Shown: one piece after another, positions 1 through 10,660 of the stretch
Layout: every line of letters begins with the position of its first letter
Numbering within the stretch: the first letter of the stretch is position 1
From: Spongilla lacustris
Taxonomy: Eukaryota; Porifera; Demospongiae; Spongillida; Spongillidae
Length of the DNA: 64,000 nucleotides
Reading direction: 5' to 3'
Assembly: GCA_949361645.1 (NCBI GenBank)
Contig: OX442415.1
Coordinates: forward strand, 19,623,283-19,687,282
Position numbers and translations under genes: made by a program
The notes under the pieces: generated by a model
The model's input: the letters and a program-made list of their open reading frames with translations, nothing else
Told to the model about the DNA's origin: nothing
Databases searched by the model: none

Positions 1-353
1 TACATGTACAGTGCATTGGTAGGCAAGGATTAGTTCAGACCTGGGTCTGCATTTCCTCCTGCCAGAAACACAGCTATTGCCTTCACCTTGCAATTCACTG
101 TGCGTGTCATCTGCATACTTATGACCCTCAACAGTAGGTAAGTGAGGAAGGTCTTGGTTTGTCATTTTTTGCTACTGCATGGGATGAAGCATTACCGCAT
201 GTATAGGAAGAGTTGGCCTCTGAGCTTTGTGAAGGCTTTGGACACACCTTGTCCCTTTTCTTGGGGTCACGAACGTATTCCCTCAGTCACCTTCTCGTAC
301 AGGTACAGTGACCGCGTCAGGGACAATCCACTTGGGGGTAATAACAGGTGGCA

Positions 354-626
354 TCACTTGGCTCTGATAAGCCTAATGTCCTTTATGGCCACTCCAGCCC
401 TCAGCATGGTTACCTCGGTGGGGTTTGTGTCCCATGGCAAGGTCTCCATCCTCACGACACCAGGGTGGTCTTGATCAAACTCAAATGTGCGGTAGTGTCC
501 TAGGCCAACCAGAGGACCAAACCACTGGCCCAAGAAGGCATTCCAGTCCTGGTACAGCTGTGACACACAAGTGACATCCTGGCCACAGTGCCGGACACAG
601 TCAGCTAGGTTCTGCTGTAAGTCCAT
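354..626 (-). CDS. Unrecognised ORF or exon (90 aa)
   Basis: A 90-residue open frame on the minus strand starts at an ATG at 626-624 and stops at 356-354. The acceptor-like string TTACAG lies just inside it, so an exon starting at 614 (residues QNLADCVRHC onward) is an alternative reading. Residues 5-25 contain four cysteines (ADCVRHCGQDVTC); the rest is mixed polar and hydrophobic with no signal peptide or membrane segment. I do not recognise the family. It ends almost exactly where copy A of the giant foldback element begins (about 630). It could therefore be a host exon interrupted by that element or cargo inside it. Copy B has different sequence at the equivalent place. Confidence 0.25.
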   Translation of the reverse strand: MDLQQNLADCVRHCGQDVTCVSQLYQDWNAFLGQWFGPLVGLGHYRTFEFDQDHPGVVRMETLPWDTNPTEVTMLRAGVAIKDIRLIRAK

Positions 627-629
627 TCA

Positions 630-1695
630 TTGGGATGTGTGGCTTCCCTTGATTGAAATTGTGGGGGCTGCCAACTCCATTTGCAGCAAGAGGGATAGCA
701 GTGTCTCCACTGGTATACTATTGTGGAGGCTGACCCCATTGGTTAGTTTGTGGCTCGTGTGTATAAGGGTCTGATATGGGCAGGTGGTTCCATAGGTAGT
801 GCGGGTTGGTGGCGTCTGCTGTTGGTTATGTGGGGCTGCTGTCTGGACTTGCAATGTAGCGAGGCATATGTGGGGGTGGGGCTGGTGTCCATCCGCAGCT
901 GTGGGAATCAGGGTCTGGGTACGAGACTAGGGCTGCTGGCTCTTAGTCATTTAGGGGCTGCTTACTCCCTACAACCACCATCGTCAGTAGTATAACCGCC
1001 GTCACTACCGTTCTCAATCTCCCCACCTCGTCGAATGTATCTTGAATATCGATCGTCGTATCCGTATCGCTCAAACTCGTCCGCCGATTGAAACTCTTGC
1101 GAGTGTGTTGTCTTCAGTGGACGTCGCCATATCCGTTATCTACATAGGAGATAACGAATAACAACTGTGACAGGGACGATACATTAAATACTTACCCATC
1201 AGATCTAGCTAGCGCAGTATGGGTGTGGCTATAAGTTATCAAAGTCTCGGCCCACAGGAAGTAGTTGCATATTCATGTGCTTTGATGAATGGAAGCGGGC
1301 CTCGCACGTCCAAAGGCCGCGATTCGAGCGGGAAACGTGTACCAACTTTGCGCCGCTGTATCTCCGTAACGGATGACATAAAAATTAACGAACAGAACAA
1401 ATCCATAGGTATAGGACCTCTCTACCTACAAACCGAATTTGAAGCGATTTCATTACTCCTACCTAAAGTTATGGCGGGTGTGAACCCGGTGGGGTATCGA
1501 ACATTGCAATACTGGCACGGAGCAAGTGCAAGACTCCAAAATGGATTTTAAAATAGAGAAACGGTGTAGTATGAAGTGCTGAAAATAGGAAGTCGATAGC
1601 TTTTACCATTCAGAAGTTATAGCGATTCAAACATAAGGGAATTTTATAACATTTTATATATATATACGAAGGCTCATTTTGTCGTGAACTGTCCC
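630..1695. mobile_element. Giant foldback element copy A, terminal arm
   Basis: This stretch matches the right arm of the 18.6-kb element B (about 51,640-52,609), including the blocks reading GTGTGGCTTCCCTT, CTTACTCCCTACAACCACC and the subterminal TCTCCGTAACGGATG. It ends at 1693-1695 in CTGTCCC, the inverse of the GGGACAG terminus. Only this end lies in the window, because homology stops near 630. Copy A is more diverged than the two arms of copy B are from each other. No transposase is visible. Confidence 0.7.
892..929. mobile_element. Half copy of a TA-flanked MITE
   Basis: The 38 bases from TCCGCAGCTGTGGG to TACGAGACTA match one inverted-repeat arm of the complete 118-bp MITE at 56192-56309. 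The segment is absent from the matching place in copy B, so it is an insertion relict inside copy A. Confidence 0.55.
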
Positions 1696-1714
1696 ATATA
1701 TATATATAGTATTT

Positions 1715-2534
1715 GGGACAGTTTCCACGAAAATGGCCCTTCGTTTATAAGTATAAAATAATATAAAATTGCTATGTATTTGAATCGTAATAACTTCCGA
1801 ACGGTTAAGGCTATCAACTTTCTATTGTCAACACTTCATACCACACCATTTCTCTACGGTAAAATACATTATGGGGTCTTGCACTTGCTCCGTGCCTGAA
1901 TTGCAACGTCCGATACCCCACCGGGTTCAAACCCAACATAACTTTCTGTAGGAGTTATGAAATCGCTTCAAATTCGGTTTGTAGGTGGAGAGGTCCTATA
2001 CCTATCGATTTGTTCTGTTCGTTGATTTTTATGCCATCCATTACGGAGATACAGTTGAACAAACTACGTACCCATTTTCGCGCTCGATTCGCGCCAATGA
2101 TTTGGGCAAATTACGTTCCGCTCAATGTATGGGGAGGCGGGGATTATAACATTGGCGCGAATCAAGCGGGAAAACGTGCACGTAGTTTGTTCAACTGTAT
2201 CTCAGTAACGGATGGCATAAAAATTAACGAACAGAACAAATCGATAGGTATAGGACCTCTACACCTACAAACCAAATTTGAAGCGATTTCATAACTCCTA
2301 CAGAAAGTTATGTTGAGTTTGAACCCGGTGGGGTATCTGACGTTGCAATTTTGGCACGGAGCAAGTGCAAGACCCCAAAATGTATTCTACCGTAGAGAAA
2401 CGGTGTGGTATGAAGTGTTGAAAATAGGAAGTTGATAGCCTTAATCATTCGGAAGTTATTACGATTCAAATGCAAAGCAATTTTATATGATTTTATACTT
2501 ATAAACGAAGGGCCATTTTCGTGGAAACTGTCCC
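1715..2534. mobile_element. 820-bp foldback MITE, GGGACAG family
   Basis: The segment starts GGGACAGTTTCC and ends GGAAACTGTCCC, and the two halves are near-complete inverted repeats meeting near 2130. Both flanks carry the 4-base direct repeat ATTT (1711-1714 and 2535-2538). The subterminal sequence, with TCTTGCACTTGCTCCGTGCC and CCGGGTTCAAACCC, is shared with the giant foldback copies, so one transposase probably moved both size classes. It has no coding capacity. Confidence 0.8.
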
Positions 2535-2538
2535 ATTT

Positions 2539-5023
2539 AATATAAGTGACTCATGTTTCTATATATGTTAGTAGCTGATGCTTTCACCTTAGAGTATCAA
2601 TATGTCAAGCATGCAGATCTAGATGATGTCATGTGCTTTAATTTCAATGCATAATGGAGTCTTACCTGCAATCACAATTTGTGTTGTTGCTTAAGCTTGG
2701 GTAGGCTCTCTTGTTTGAAGTGTTGCATGGTTTAGTAGCAACTAATTTTGCAAGTAGGTTTCTGATGCATGCAATTGGATTTAAGAGTAGTACTGATTAC
2801 TGCACCATGCTGTAAGTGAAAAACCTGTGTTAAATGAGAGTGTACTTTCATTGAAAATGTAATGGTGTAGGCTTTGCATGTTGTGTCTTATTGCATAAAA
2901 TGTAAAGTTGAAGCTTGTATAGATTATTGATGATGGGGAAGACTGTTTTTGGTGTACTTGCATCATGAGGTGAGCCAGTTCCAAATCGTGTTGTTCTTAT
3001 ATTGACTTTTTGCTGGGACACACTCCTTTTGTTATGTAAAAGTGTTTTAAAGCATTTCATAAGGTTTATGTCCTCCAGCCAGGTTTATAATGTTTGGGAA
3101 GACAGCTGTACGTCTTAAGACAGCATTTACATGCATCATGTTTTGATCCTAGCTCTTAGCTACTCAGATGTTGCTAATGAAATGGACTTTACAGGACTCC
3201 AGTTGTGATGTTGCAAAGCCTCCTGCTAGATGGTTCCAGATTGAGCCTTGTAGCTAGTTCAATAAAATAATGTTTGTTCAGTGTTGTTGCATATGCTTTA
3301 AGACCCTCTTATTTTTAAAAGTGACTGCTTATCAACTCAATTGTGTCAATAATTTCAGCTAGATTTTGAAAACTGCCATTTTAAGAGAAGGAATGCATGC
3401 AAGTTCCCAGGTGGATCAACGTGTGGGTAGATTATCTTGTTTTGTTATGTGAGCTTTCAATCCCCAGACCTAAGGGAAGGGGCAATACGTTTCTATAGAA
3501 TTTGGCAGGAAACGAATATATGATCGCTGAAATATAATGTTTTCAAAAACACCTTAAAATTCATCATTTAAAACGGTACCGAGTTCATATGTGCCATATC
3601 TTAATAAACTTAGTTTCGTCCCAGAACCAACACGCAGATCAAGTTATACACATGTATATAATATATCATCGCTATATACATGTATGTCATGCAAGTTGGG
3701 TCGGGAACCATGTACACCTACATGTAACGACATAAAAGAACTAGTTCTTATACTGGTTGAGGTGGTGCCTCACTGCCTCTGAACTGCATGGTAAGTGATC
3801 ATTTTACCGGCATAGTATATTCATCGCAAGCACATATCATGTATTAATTATGTCAATGTTGCGCGTGGCAGGAAATTAAGATGAATTAAAACTGCATCTG
3901 ATCCAGGCCACTGTGGAACTGTATGGCTGGTTTCATCGGGTGATGGATGCTCCAATTCAGCTAGTTCTTCATCTTTATCTGTCCGTTCATGCATGGGAAA
4001 AAATTATATGCAATGTTATAAGACATGCACATATTTGTTCTTCTATAGCCTTTAAAATATATTTAAAAGGCTAAATATAACTTGAAAGCGCATGCACGCC
4101 GGATTTTTGTCATTATTGTGGATATTGTGGCTATTAATCTGATTTTCAAGGCTGCTCCACACGTCTGCATGCATGCTGCACTGATATGCATGCAGGGTCT
4201 GCGTGACAGCGTACATGTATACTATACATTCTGCATGTGATGGAATGAAATCATTCTGATAGCAAACTATTATACAGTCGCCCCTGTTCGTAATTGCTTT
4301 GACAGTCGGGAGAGGGCAGTTTTAAATTGAAAGGTGTATACAGTCATGTCCCTGTTTGTGCATGTGTCTTTGTGAGTGTGTGTGGTCAGTTCGTGCACGT
4401 GCATGTATGCATGCGTTCAAAGTTCTTGTGACGAAGTACAAGTACATCTACCGTATAACGAACGATTCATCGAACTGTCACTCATCTATTGGCCGGCTAT
4501 AAAGGCAGGCCGCCCGCATATAGAAGCCAGTTGACCCGTCGACCTACTTGTAAGCTCAGGTCATTAGTTATATGCATGAATGGGGCCTTATATAGTCATG
4601 CATGATGAATTCTCCGGCGGCGAGCTCGAGTCACACAAGCATACATAGTGAAATGATAGCGGAATAAGCCGGGTGTTAATTAATGTTTATAGGCTTACAT
4701 GCAGGCATTCAGTATTAATGTTGCCGATATATAAAAATGCAGGCGTCATGAGAAAGGAAAATTATACATGTAAACCATGCATGCAAAATACATTCTGCCA
4801 GACACATTATTATATATAACTAGGCCTGTATGCCACTCTGCAAACGCCAGGCCGCTAAAATATGACTGCATGGTGTTTTAATCTGATATGCATGCACATG
4901 CAGTCGCATGCAACTGATGCATGCATATAGTGCAACGTACATGTATGCACGTGCTTGCATGTATTCGGACTATAATTATCGCGTATAGTTTCATGCTGCA
5001 TCAGTTGTGCATAGTGTATTTTC
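2539..5023. other. Non-coding interval upstream of receptor gene
   Basis: No convincing gene is seen here: open frames are short and have no recognisable motif. The interval is AT-rich with many ATGCATGCA and TACATGTA palindromes. The last 600 bases may carry the promoter of the downstream receptor gene. Confidence 0.5.
4486..4505 (+). promoter_or_regulatory. Candidate TATA box with inverted CCAAT
   Basis: TATAAAGG at 4498-4505 follows ATTGG (inverse of CCAAT) at 4488-4492 in a locally GC-richer stretch. It is about 520 bases before the receptor start codon, so a long 5' UTR or leader intron would be needed. A second AT-rich candidate, TATATAAAAA, lies near 4727. Neither is proven. Confidence 0.2.
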
Positions 5024-5520
5024 ATGTCGACAGCCTCGTTTACTCTTCTCGTCTTTGCAGTTATTGCTGCTTTGCAATCGGCAGACAGCGCTAAAGTCGT
5101 CTGCGTTCAGGGATGTGACCCTTCTGCTCTGCAAAAGTATCTTTGCAATGGATCGCTGCTTTCAAACACTACCCTGGATTTACAGAACGGCACGCAGCGC
5201 ATATCCGGGGCAGGTAAAGGTGCATAAGACTACCGTGTTCCTTCATTGTGGTGATAGCCTCTCTTACTCTTCTCCTCTTTGTATGCAGTTGCTGCTTCGC
5301 AATCGGAAGACATCGTTACAGTCGTCTGCATTCAGGCAGGAAACAATTCGGTTCTGCAAGAGTATCTTTGCAATGGATCGCTACATTCGAATACTCTCCT
5401 GGAGTTACAGAAGGGCAACTACTCGATCTCCCCTAGAGGGTTTTGTGTCATCGGCACAGGACTGATGAACGTCCGCATATCCGGGGCAGGTAAAGGTGAG
5501 ACTACCGTGAAATGCACAGG
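5024..5520 (+). repeat. Internal tandem duplication of receptor 5' coding region
   Basis: The signal-peptide and first-domain coding sequence (about 5024-5240) is repeated at about 5248-5520. Shared blocks include TTTACTCTTCTC/CTTACTCTTCTC, TATCTTTGCAATGGATCGCT and ATATCCGGGGCAGGTAAAGG. The second copy has GTG in place of the initiator ATG and two extra bases in the signal-peptide part. The first copy has a 4-base insertion that brings a stop after GAGKGA. Confidence 0.75.
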
Positions 5521-8500
5521 TAGGTGGGGGTACGGGTTTAGCAGCTCTCAAAATATAACTATAGAAGGATTAACGTTCCTTCTTTGTGGTGATAATAAGA
5601 CCGGGACTGTCCTCCGTTTCAGTTCCTGTATATCAGTTTCGTTGAAAAATGTCGCTTTCAGTAATTCATATGGTTACAGTGTGTATGGCGATGCTCTGAC
5701 AGACTGCACCATGTCTGACGTAGACTTTGCTGGGTGCTTTAATGGTAGCATTTGCTACGGAGCTCACTTTGATGGGATTTCGAACAGCAGCATTACTATT
5801 AAGAGGTCTATTTTTGTTGACCTTGGCCAAGCCGCTACGGATTATGGCAACTACGCGGCGGGCTTAGTGGTACGGGGACATATTGTCGATATCAGCGACT
5901 GTACGTTTAGCGGAAACAGAGGTGTGGCATTACATGTGAGTGAGTCTAACGTCAGCGTATTTAACTGTAACTTTGTTGGCAACGTAGCATGTGAAGGGTC
6001 ATCTATCTACGCAATCGATATTCATCTTTTAAATGTTACTACTAGTCGATTTGACAACAATGCAGCAAACGGTAGTGGTGGAGCGGTACTTTTAAAGTCA
6101 CAGGATGCGAATAAAAGGTCTATTGTAAAGGTGATGGATTGCTTGTTTGAAAATAATAAAGCGGGAGTGGGCGGGGCAGTATTTGTATACGGGTACGACG
6201 TTGAATTTTCAGCCTCTACTTTCAAGAACAACAGTGCCTGCATCGGAACAGCCATATACATTGCTGGTGATGCTGACAATGCGTACGGTAAAGAATCGTA
6301 TGGTGTCCATCTTATCGATGTCGCGGTCATCGAAAATGAACGCATCCGGTGCGATAAGGGAGTTGGGGGAGCTACGATGCACTGGAATGAGATAGGAGCT
6401 GCAGTGTACTTCAACGAGATCAGGTATCTTAACATCACTGGGAATTCTAGCACCGGAAGTCAATTCATAGGAAACTATCCGCAAGGAGCAATTCAAGGAT
6501 TAGGAGGCAATCTCCATTTATCTGGAGCCGTATCCTTCACAAATAACTCTGGTGTGACCGGAGGGGCCATCTGTCTCAATAACGACGCTCACCTCTACTT
6601 CCATGATGGCTGCATGGTGGATTTCACCGGAAATACAGCTACTAGATTTGGTGGTGCTATCTATGTAGAAGGAGATCAAAGCATAGTGACCAGCATTTCA
6701 ACCACTTGTGCAGTACATTTTCACGGTAATAGTCACAACATCACCTTCCAAGATAACCATGCAAATATAGCAGGCCATGGCATATATGCAACACCAATTT
6801 ATAACTGTCGATTAGATTCTAATAGTACACCTTCGTCTTACCCCCAAAACCGGGCTGACTATTACCAGTTTTATAAGGACTTGTGCTTGCATGAGAGCCA
6901 GATACTGTCATTTCCAGCTGATTTGCACTTATGTAGTTGCAGCTATGGACATAAATACACGCAAAGTGATACGATTGATACATATCCTGGTGCAAAAATA
7001 CAGTGCAATGCAACGTTAAGGGATTATGCAAATACTGTGTCTCCAGGCGTGGTTTATGCACAGGTTGTCTCGGGTCGAAACTTTGCCTCTTCTGATTTAA
7101 GATTAGCTCCTCAACAGGAGGTTCAATGGATTGGAAATGACTGCACCACAATAGAGTATGAAATATATGGGCCAGAAAACATTAATGTGAACCTGCAATT
7201 GTCAACTAAACCTGGAGCAAATTTGAAATCAATTATTATTACCCTTCAGAAATGTCAACTTGGATTTACACTGCTGAAATCTGACTCTGGCCTATCTCAA
7301 TGTGAATGCTCTGCATTTTTTTCTTCATTTCTAGTAACTTGTGACATCAACCATGGTACTGTTAGAAGAAGTGGGTTTCAATGGATAGGCTTGGATCTGG
7401 AGGGGAATTTATCATTGGCCAACATGTGCCCACTGAGATACTGCAATTTCACAGTTTCAAACATGTCACTGTCAGAAACTACAAACATGTCACTATCAGA
7501 AACTACAAACATGTCACTGTCAGAAACTTCACACATTTGTGCAAGTAATCGCTCAGGTGTGTTGTGTGGCCATTGTCGTGAAAACTTTAGTGTGGTTTTT
7601 GGATCTGCAGAGTGTCTGAAGTGCTCAAATGTGTGGCTATTTACGATCCTTATGTATGCTGCACTGGGTGCAGTACTGGTGGCTGCTCTGTTTGGTCTTA
7701 ACCTCACAGTCACATCGGGCACTCTCTATGGGCTTATATTCTATGCAAACATTCTTGTTGTCAATGCTACTATTTTCTTTAGCCAGACAAGTTTAGCACC
7801 TTTAGAGATCATAATATCATTCATCAATTTGGACTTGGGATTTTCCCTGTGCTTCTATGATGGGATGAATGACTTGGTCAAAACAGGGCTGCAGTTTGTA
7901 TTCCCAGTGTACCTTCTTGTGCTTACACTCACTATAGTCCTTATTAGCCATTACTAGTTAAATTGGTCATCCACCAGTGTAGTTTCATGCACACACAAAA
8001 TCAGCCGATTTATTGGGGAAAGAGCTGTTAGTGTCCTTGCAACACTGTTGTTTCTCTCATACTCCAAAGTGCTGCGAACTGTTATTGCTATTGGTGCATT
8101 CACTAAAGTTCATCATGACAAACCATATCCTAATACCACATTCAGGTGGTTTTATGATGGAACGATCGAATATCTGCATGGAAAGCACATTGTTCTGTTT
8201 GTGTTTGCCATGGTGGCTTGTGTGTTTCTCATATTGTACGCCTTTACCCTAACATTTATTCCAATCCTCGATGTTTGCAGTGAGAAGCTTACAATTTTGA
8301 AATGGCTGAACCAAAAGGTGACACTCTTAAAGCCAATAAATGATGCATACTATGCACCATACAAGGGCAAATGGAAAATCTGGCTAGGTGCCCGACTTTG
8401 GCTTGTTGTACTTTTGTACAGCCTAGGACCATTCTTGGGATCTCAGAATCCACGTTTGCTTCTATTAATACACGGCATTTTGGTCATTATGTTTGTGGTC

Positions 8501-8950
8501 ATCCAAGCATGCATCTTGCCATTTGAAGAGAAACTTCGACAGGAATCAGGGAAAAAGAATTGCCATAAAACATCAATGTGCAAATACAACTTGTTGGATC
8601 TGTTTTACATGCTGAATTACAGTACACTGGCATTGACTGTGTCCTACCTTTTGGAGGGGTATGATGCTAACATAATACCCAGAAGGGTAGTGGTTGGAGT
8701 GTTGGTAGTCATGTCCCTTTTTGTGTCCATTGTCTTCTGCATTGCGGGTGTCTCTTTCAAGAAATGTAAAACTGGTGGTCAAAGATGTAGTGAAAATGCA
8801 CATCTAGACCAGAATGTGGCAATGTACCCATCAAATGAAGATGGGCAGCATAACATCACTGCACTCACTGCTGCCTGCTCTGCTAATTTTAGTTTTGATG
8901 ATAGGCTTAGAGAGCCTCTTCTTGATGATCGCTCAGAGTGTTCCAACTAG
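5024..8950 (+). CDS. Secreted beta-helix / multi-TM receptor-like protein
   Basis: Proposed exons are 5024-5213, 5289-7956 and 8005-8950, about 1,270 residues. A signal peptide (MSTASFTLLVFAVIAALQSA) leads into a long extracellular region of short Asn-rich turns with many N-x-S/T sites and repeated G-G-A-V and N-N-S motifs, typical of right-handed parallel beta-helices. A tandem 8-residue unit (MSLSETTN) follows at 7455-7530, then a cysteine cluster (CGHCRENF...CLKC) and about ten hydrophobic helices. The hallmarks GLIFYANI, LDLGFSLCFYDGM, SYSKVLRT, FYDG...GKHI and DAYYAPYKGKW match a family I associate with sponges and cnidarians. The main frame has no ATG of its own, so the start depends on the upstream exon. 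Both introns are inferred. An in-frame TAG (7955-7957) would otherwise split the membrane domain, making this a pseudogene. Ligand and partners are unknown. Confidence 0.65.
5214..5288 (+). other. Inferred 75-bp GT-AG intron 1 of receptor gene
   Basis: The donor CAG|GTAAAG and the acceptor TCCTCTTTGTATGCAG|TT flank 75 bases. The upstream exon is 190 nt and the downstream exon starts two bases before a codon boundary of the main frame, so splicing joins the frames exactly. The donor motif sits in sequence that is still coding in the second copy of the duplication (5480-5500). Confidence 0.5.
7957..8004 (+). other. Possible 48-bp intron or in-frame nonsense segment
   Basis: An in-frame TAG at 7955-7957 interrupts the membrane domain, yet the same frame stays open on both sides. 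A GT at 7957-7958 and an AG at 8003-8004 define 48 bases whose removal keeps the frame and gives HYYRFIGERAV across the join, without the extra residues seen otherwise. The donor (TA|GTTAAA) and pyrimidine tract are weak, so a disabled gene or an assembly error is equally possible. Confidence 0.35.
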
Positions 8951-9272
8951 AATCAGTGACATTGTGATGTGACTCATAGTTGGTATGATTGCATGCATGT
9001 TATGGTATAATGTTAGCATTATGTGATGCTGAACATGTATTGCGCATTGAAAATTGAAGCTGAAATTTGAAAAATGAACCTTACTGCCTTTTTGCACAAA
9101 TATTTGTCCGCTATTCAATATGCATGCATGTAGAGGTTTTTTAAAATCAATCATGTGATAACTTTATTATTGCTATAATGATCATGAAATTTGTATCAAA
9201 AAATCATTACTTAAAATTTTTTCCAAATGTATTCTTAGTCAGCTCTACCATCAAGTATATATGTACACGTGA
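8951..9272. other. Receptor 3' flank
   Basis: AT-rich, non-coding sequence between the receptor stop codon and the minisatellite. No clear AATAAA signal was found, and nothing else is recognised. Confidence 0.4.
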
Positions 9273-10506
9273 CGGTAGAGCACCACTAAGGATACATGAA
9301 GGTAGAGCACCACTAAGGATACATGAAGGTAGAGCACCACTAAGGATACATGAAGGTAGAGCACCACTAAGGATACATGAGGGCAGAGCACCACTAAGGA
9401 TACATGAGGGTAGAGCACCACTAAGGATACATGAGGGTAGAGCACCACTAAGGATACATGAGGGCAGAGCACCACTAAGGATACATGAGGGCAGAGCACC
9501 ACTAAGGATACATGAGGGATGAGCACCACTAAGGATACATGAGGGGCACCACTAAGGATACATGAGGGGCACCACTAAGGATACATGAGGGTAGGGCACC
9601 ACTAAGGATACATGAGGGATGAGCACCACTAAGGATACATGAGGGGCACCACTAAGGATACATGAGGGGCACCACTAAGGATACATGAGGGTAGAGCACC
9701 ACTAAGGATACATGAGGGTAGAGCACCACTAAGGATACATGAGGGTAGAGCACCACTAAGGATACATGAGGGTAGAGCACCACTAAGGATACATGAGGGT
9801 AGAGCACCACTAAGGATACATGAGGGTAGGGCACCACTAAGGATACATGAGGGTAGGGCACCACTAAGGATACATGAGGGCAGAGCACCACTAAGGATAC
9901 ATGAGGGTAGGGCACCACTAAGGATACATGAGGGTAGAGCACCACTAAGGATACATGAGGGTAGAGCACCACTAAGGATACATGAGGGTAGAGCACCACT
10001 AAGGATACATGAGGGTAGAGCACCACTAAGGATACATGAGGGTAGTGCACCACTAAGGATACATGAGGGTAGGGCACCACTAAGGATACATGAGGGTAGG
10101 GCACCACTAAGGATACATGAGGGTAGGGCACCACTAAGGATACATGAGGGCAGAGTACCACTAAGGATACATGAGGGTAGAGCACCACTAAGGATACATG
10201 AGGGTAGAGCACCACTAAGGATACATGAGGGTAGAGTACCACTAAGGATACATGAGGGTAGAGCACCACTAAGGATACATGAGGGTAGGGCACCACTAAG
10301 GATACATGAGGGTAGGGCACCACTAAGGATACATGAGGGTAGGGCACCACTAAGGATACATGAGGGCAGAGCACCACTAAGGATACATGAGGGTAGAGCA
10401 CCACTAAGGATACATGAGGGTAGAGCACCACTAAGGATACATGAGGGTAGAGCACCACTAAGGATACATGAGGGTAGAGCACCACTACGGATACATGAGG
10501 GTAGAG
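9273..10506. repeat. 27-bp minisatellite, about 45 copies
   Basis: The unit is roughly GGTAGAGCACCACTAAGGAT plus ACATGAG. Variants differ mainly at two or three positions (TAGAG, TAGGG, CAGAG), and a few copies near 9530-9660 lack several bases. Because 27 is a multiple of three, frames stay open on both strands, giving repeats of GRAPLRIHE (+) and LYPHVSLVV (-). These are not genes. The variants recur in blocks (one CAGAG, three TAGGG, four TAGAG), which indicates a higher-order repeat of about eight units. Confidence 0.95.
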
Positions 10507-10660
10507 CTGCTGATAAAACAAAGAAGTGAAGAGCAGCTTGAATTTATTGATGCAACCTTGCCACACAATTATAGAAGTGATTTCTAAAATATGAAACCGC
10601 GTGGTCTAGCCATTGTTCTAGTTCTGTGCATAATAAATATATTATAATTTATACATATAA

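Noticed and set aside
5248..5436. Separate small gene beginning at GTG 5248
   Set aside because: It is the degenerate second copy of the receptor signal-peptide region in a shifted frame, partly within the inferred intron.
9273..10506. Possible CRISPR-like array
   Set aside because: Units are adjacent with no unique spacers and the DNA is eukaryotic.
9652..10566. 304-residue minus-strand frame of repeated LYPHVSLVV
   Set aside because: It is entirely the 27-bp minisatellite. The unit length is divisible by three, so frames stay open by construction.
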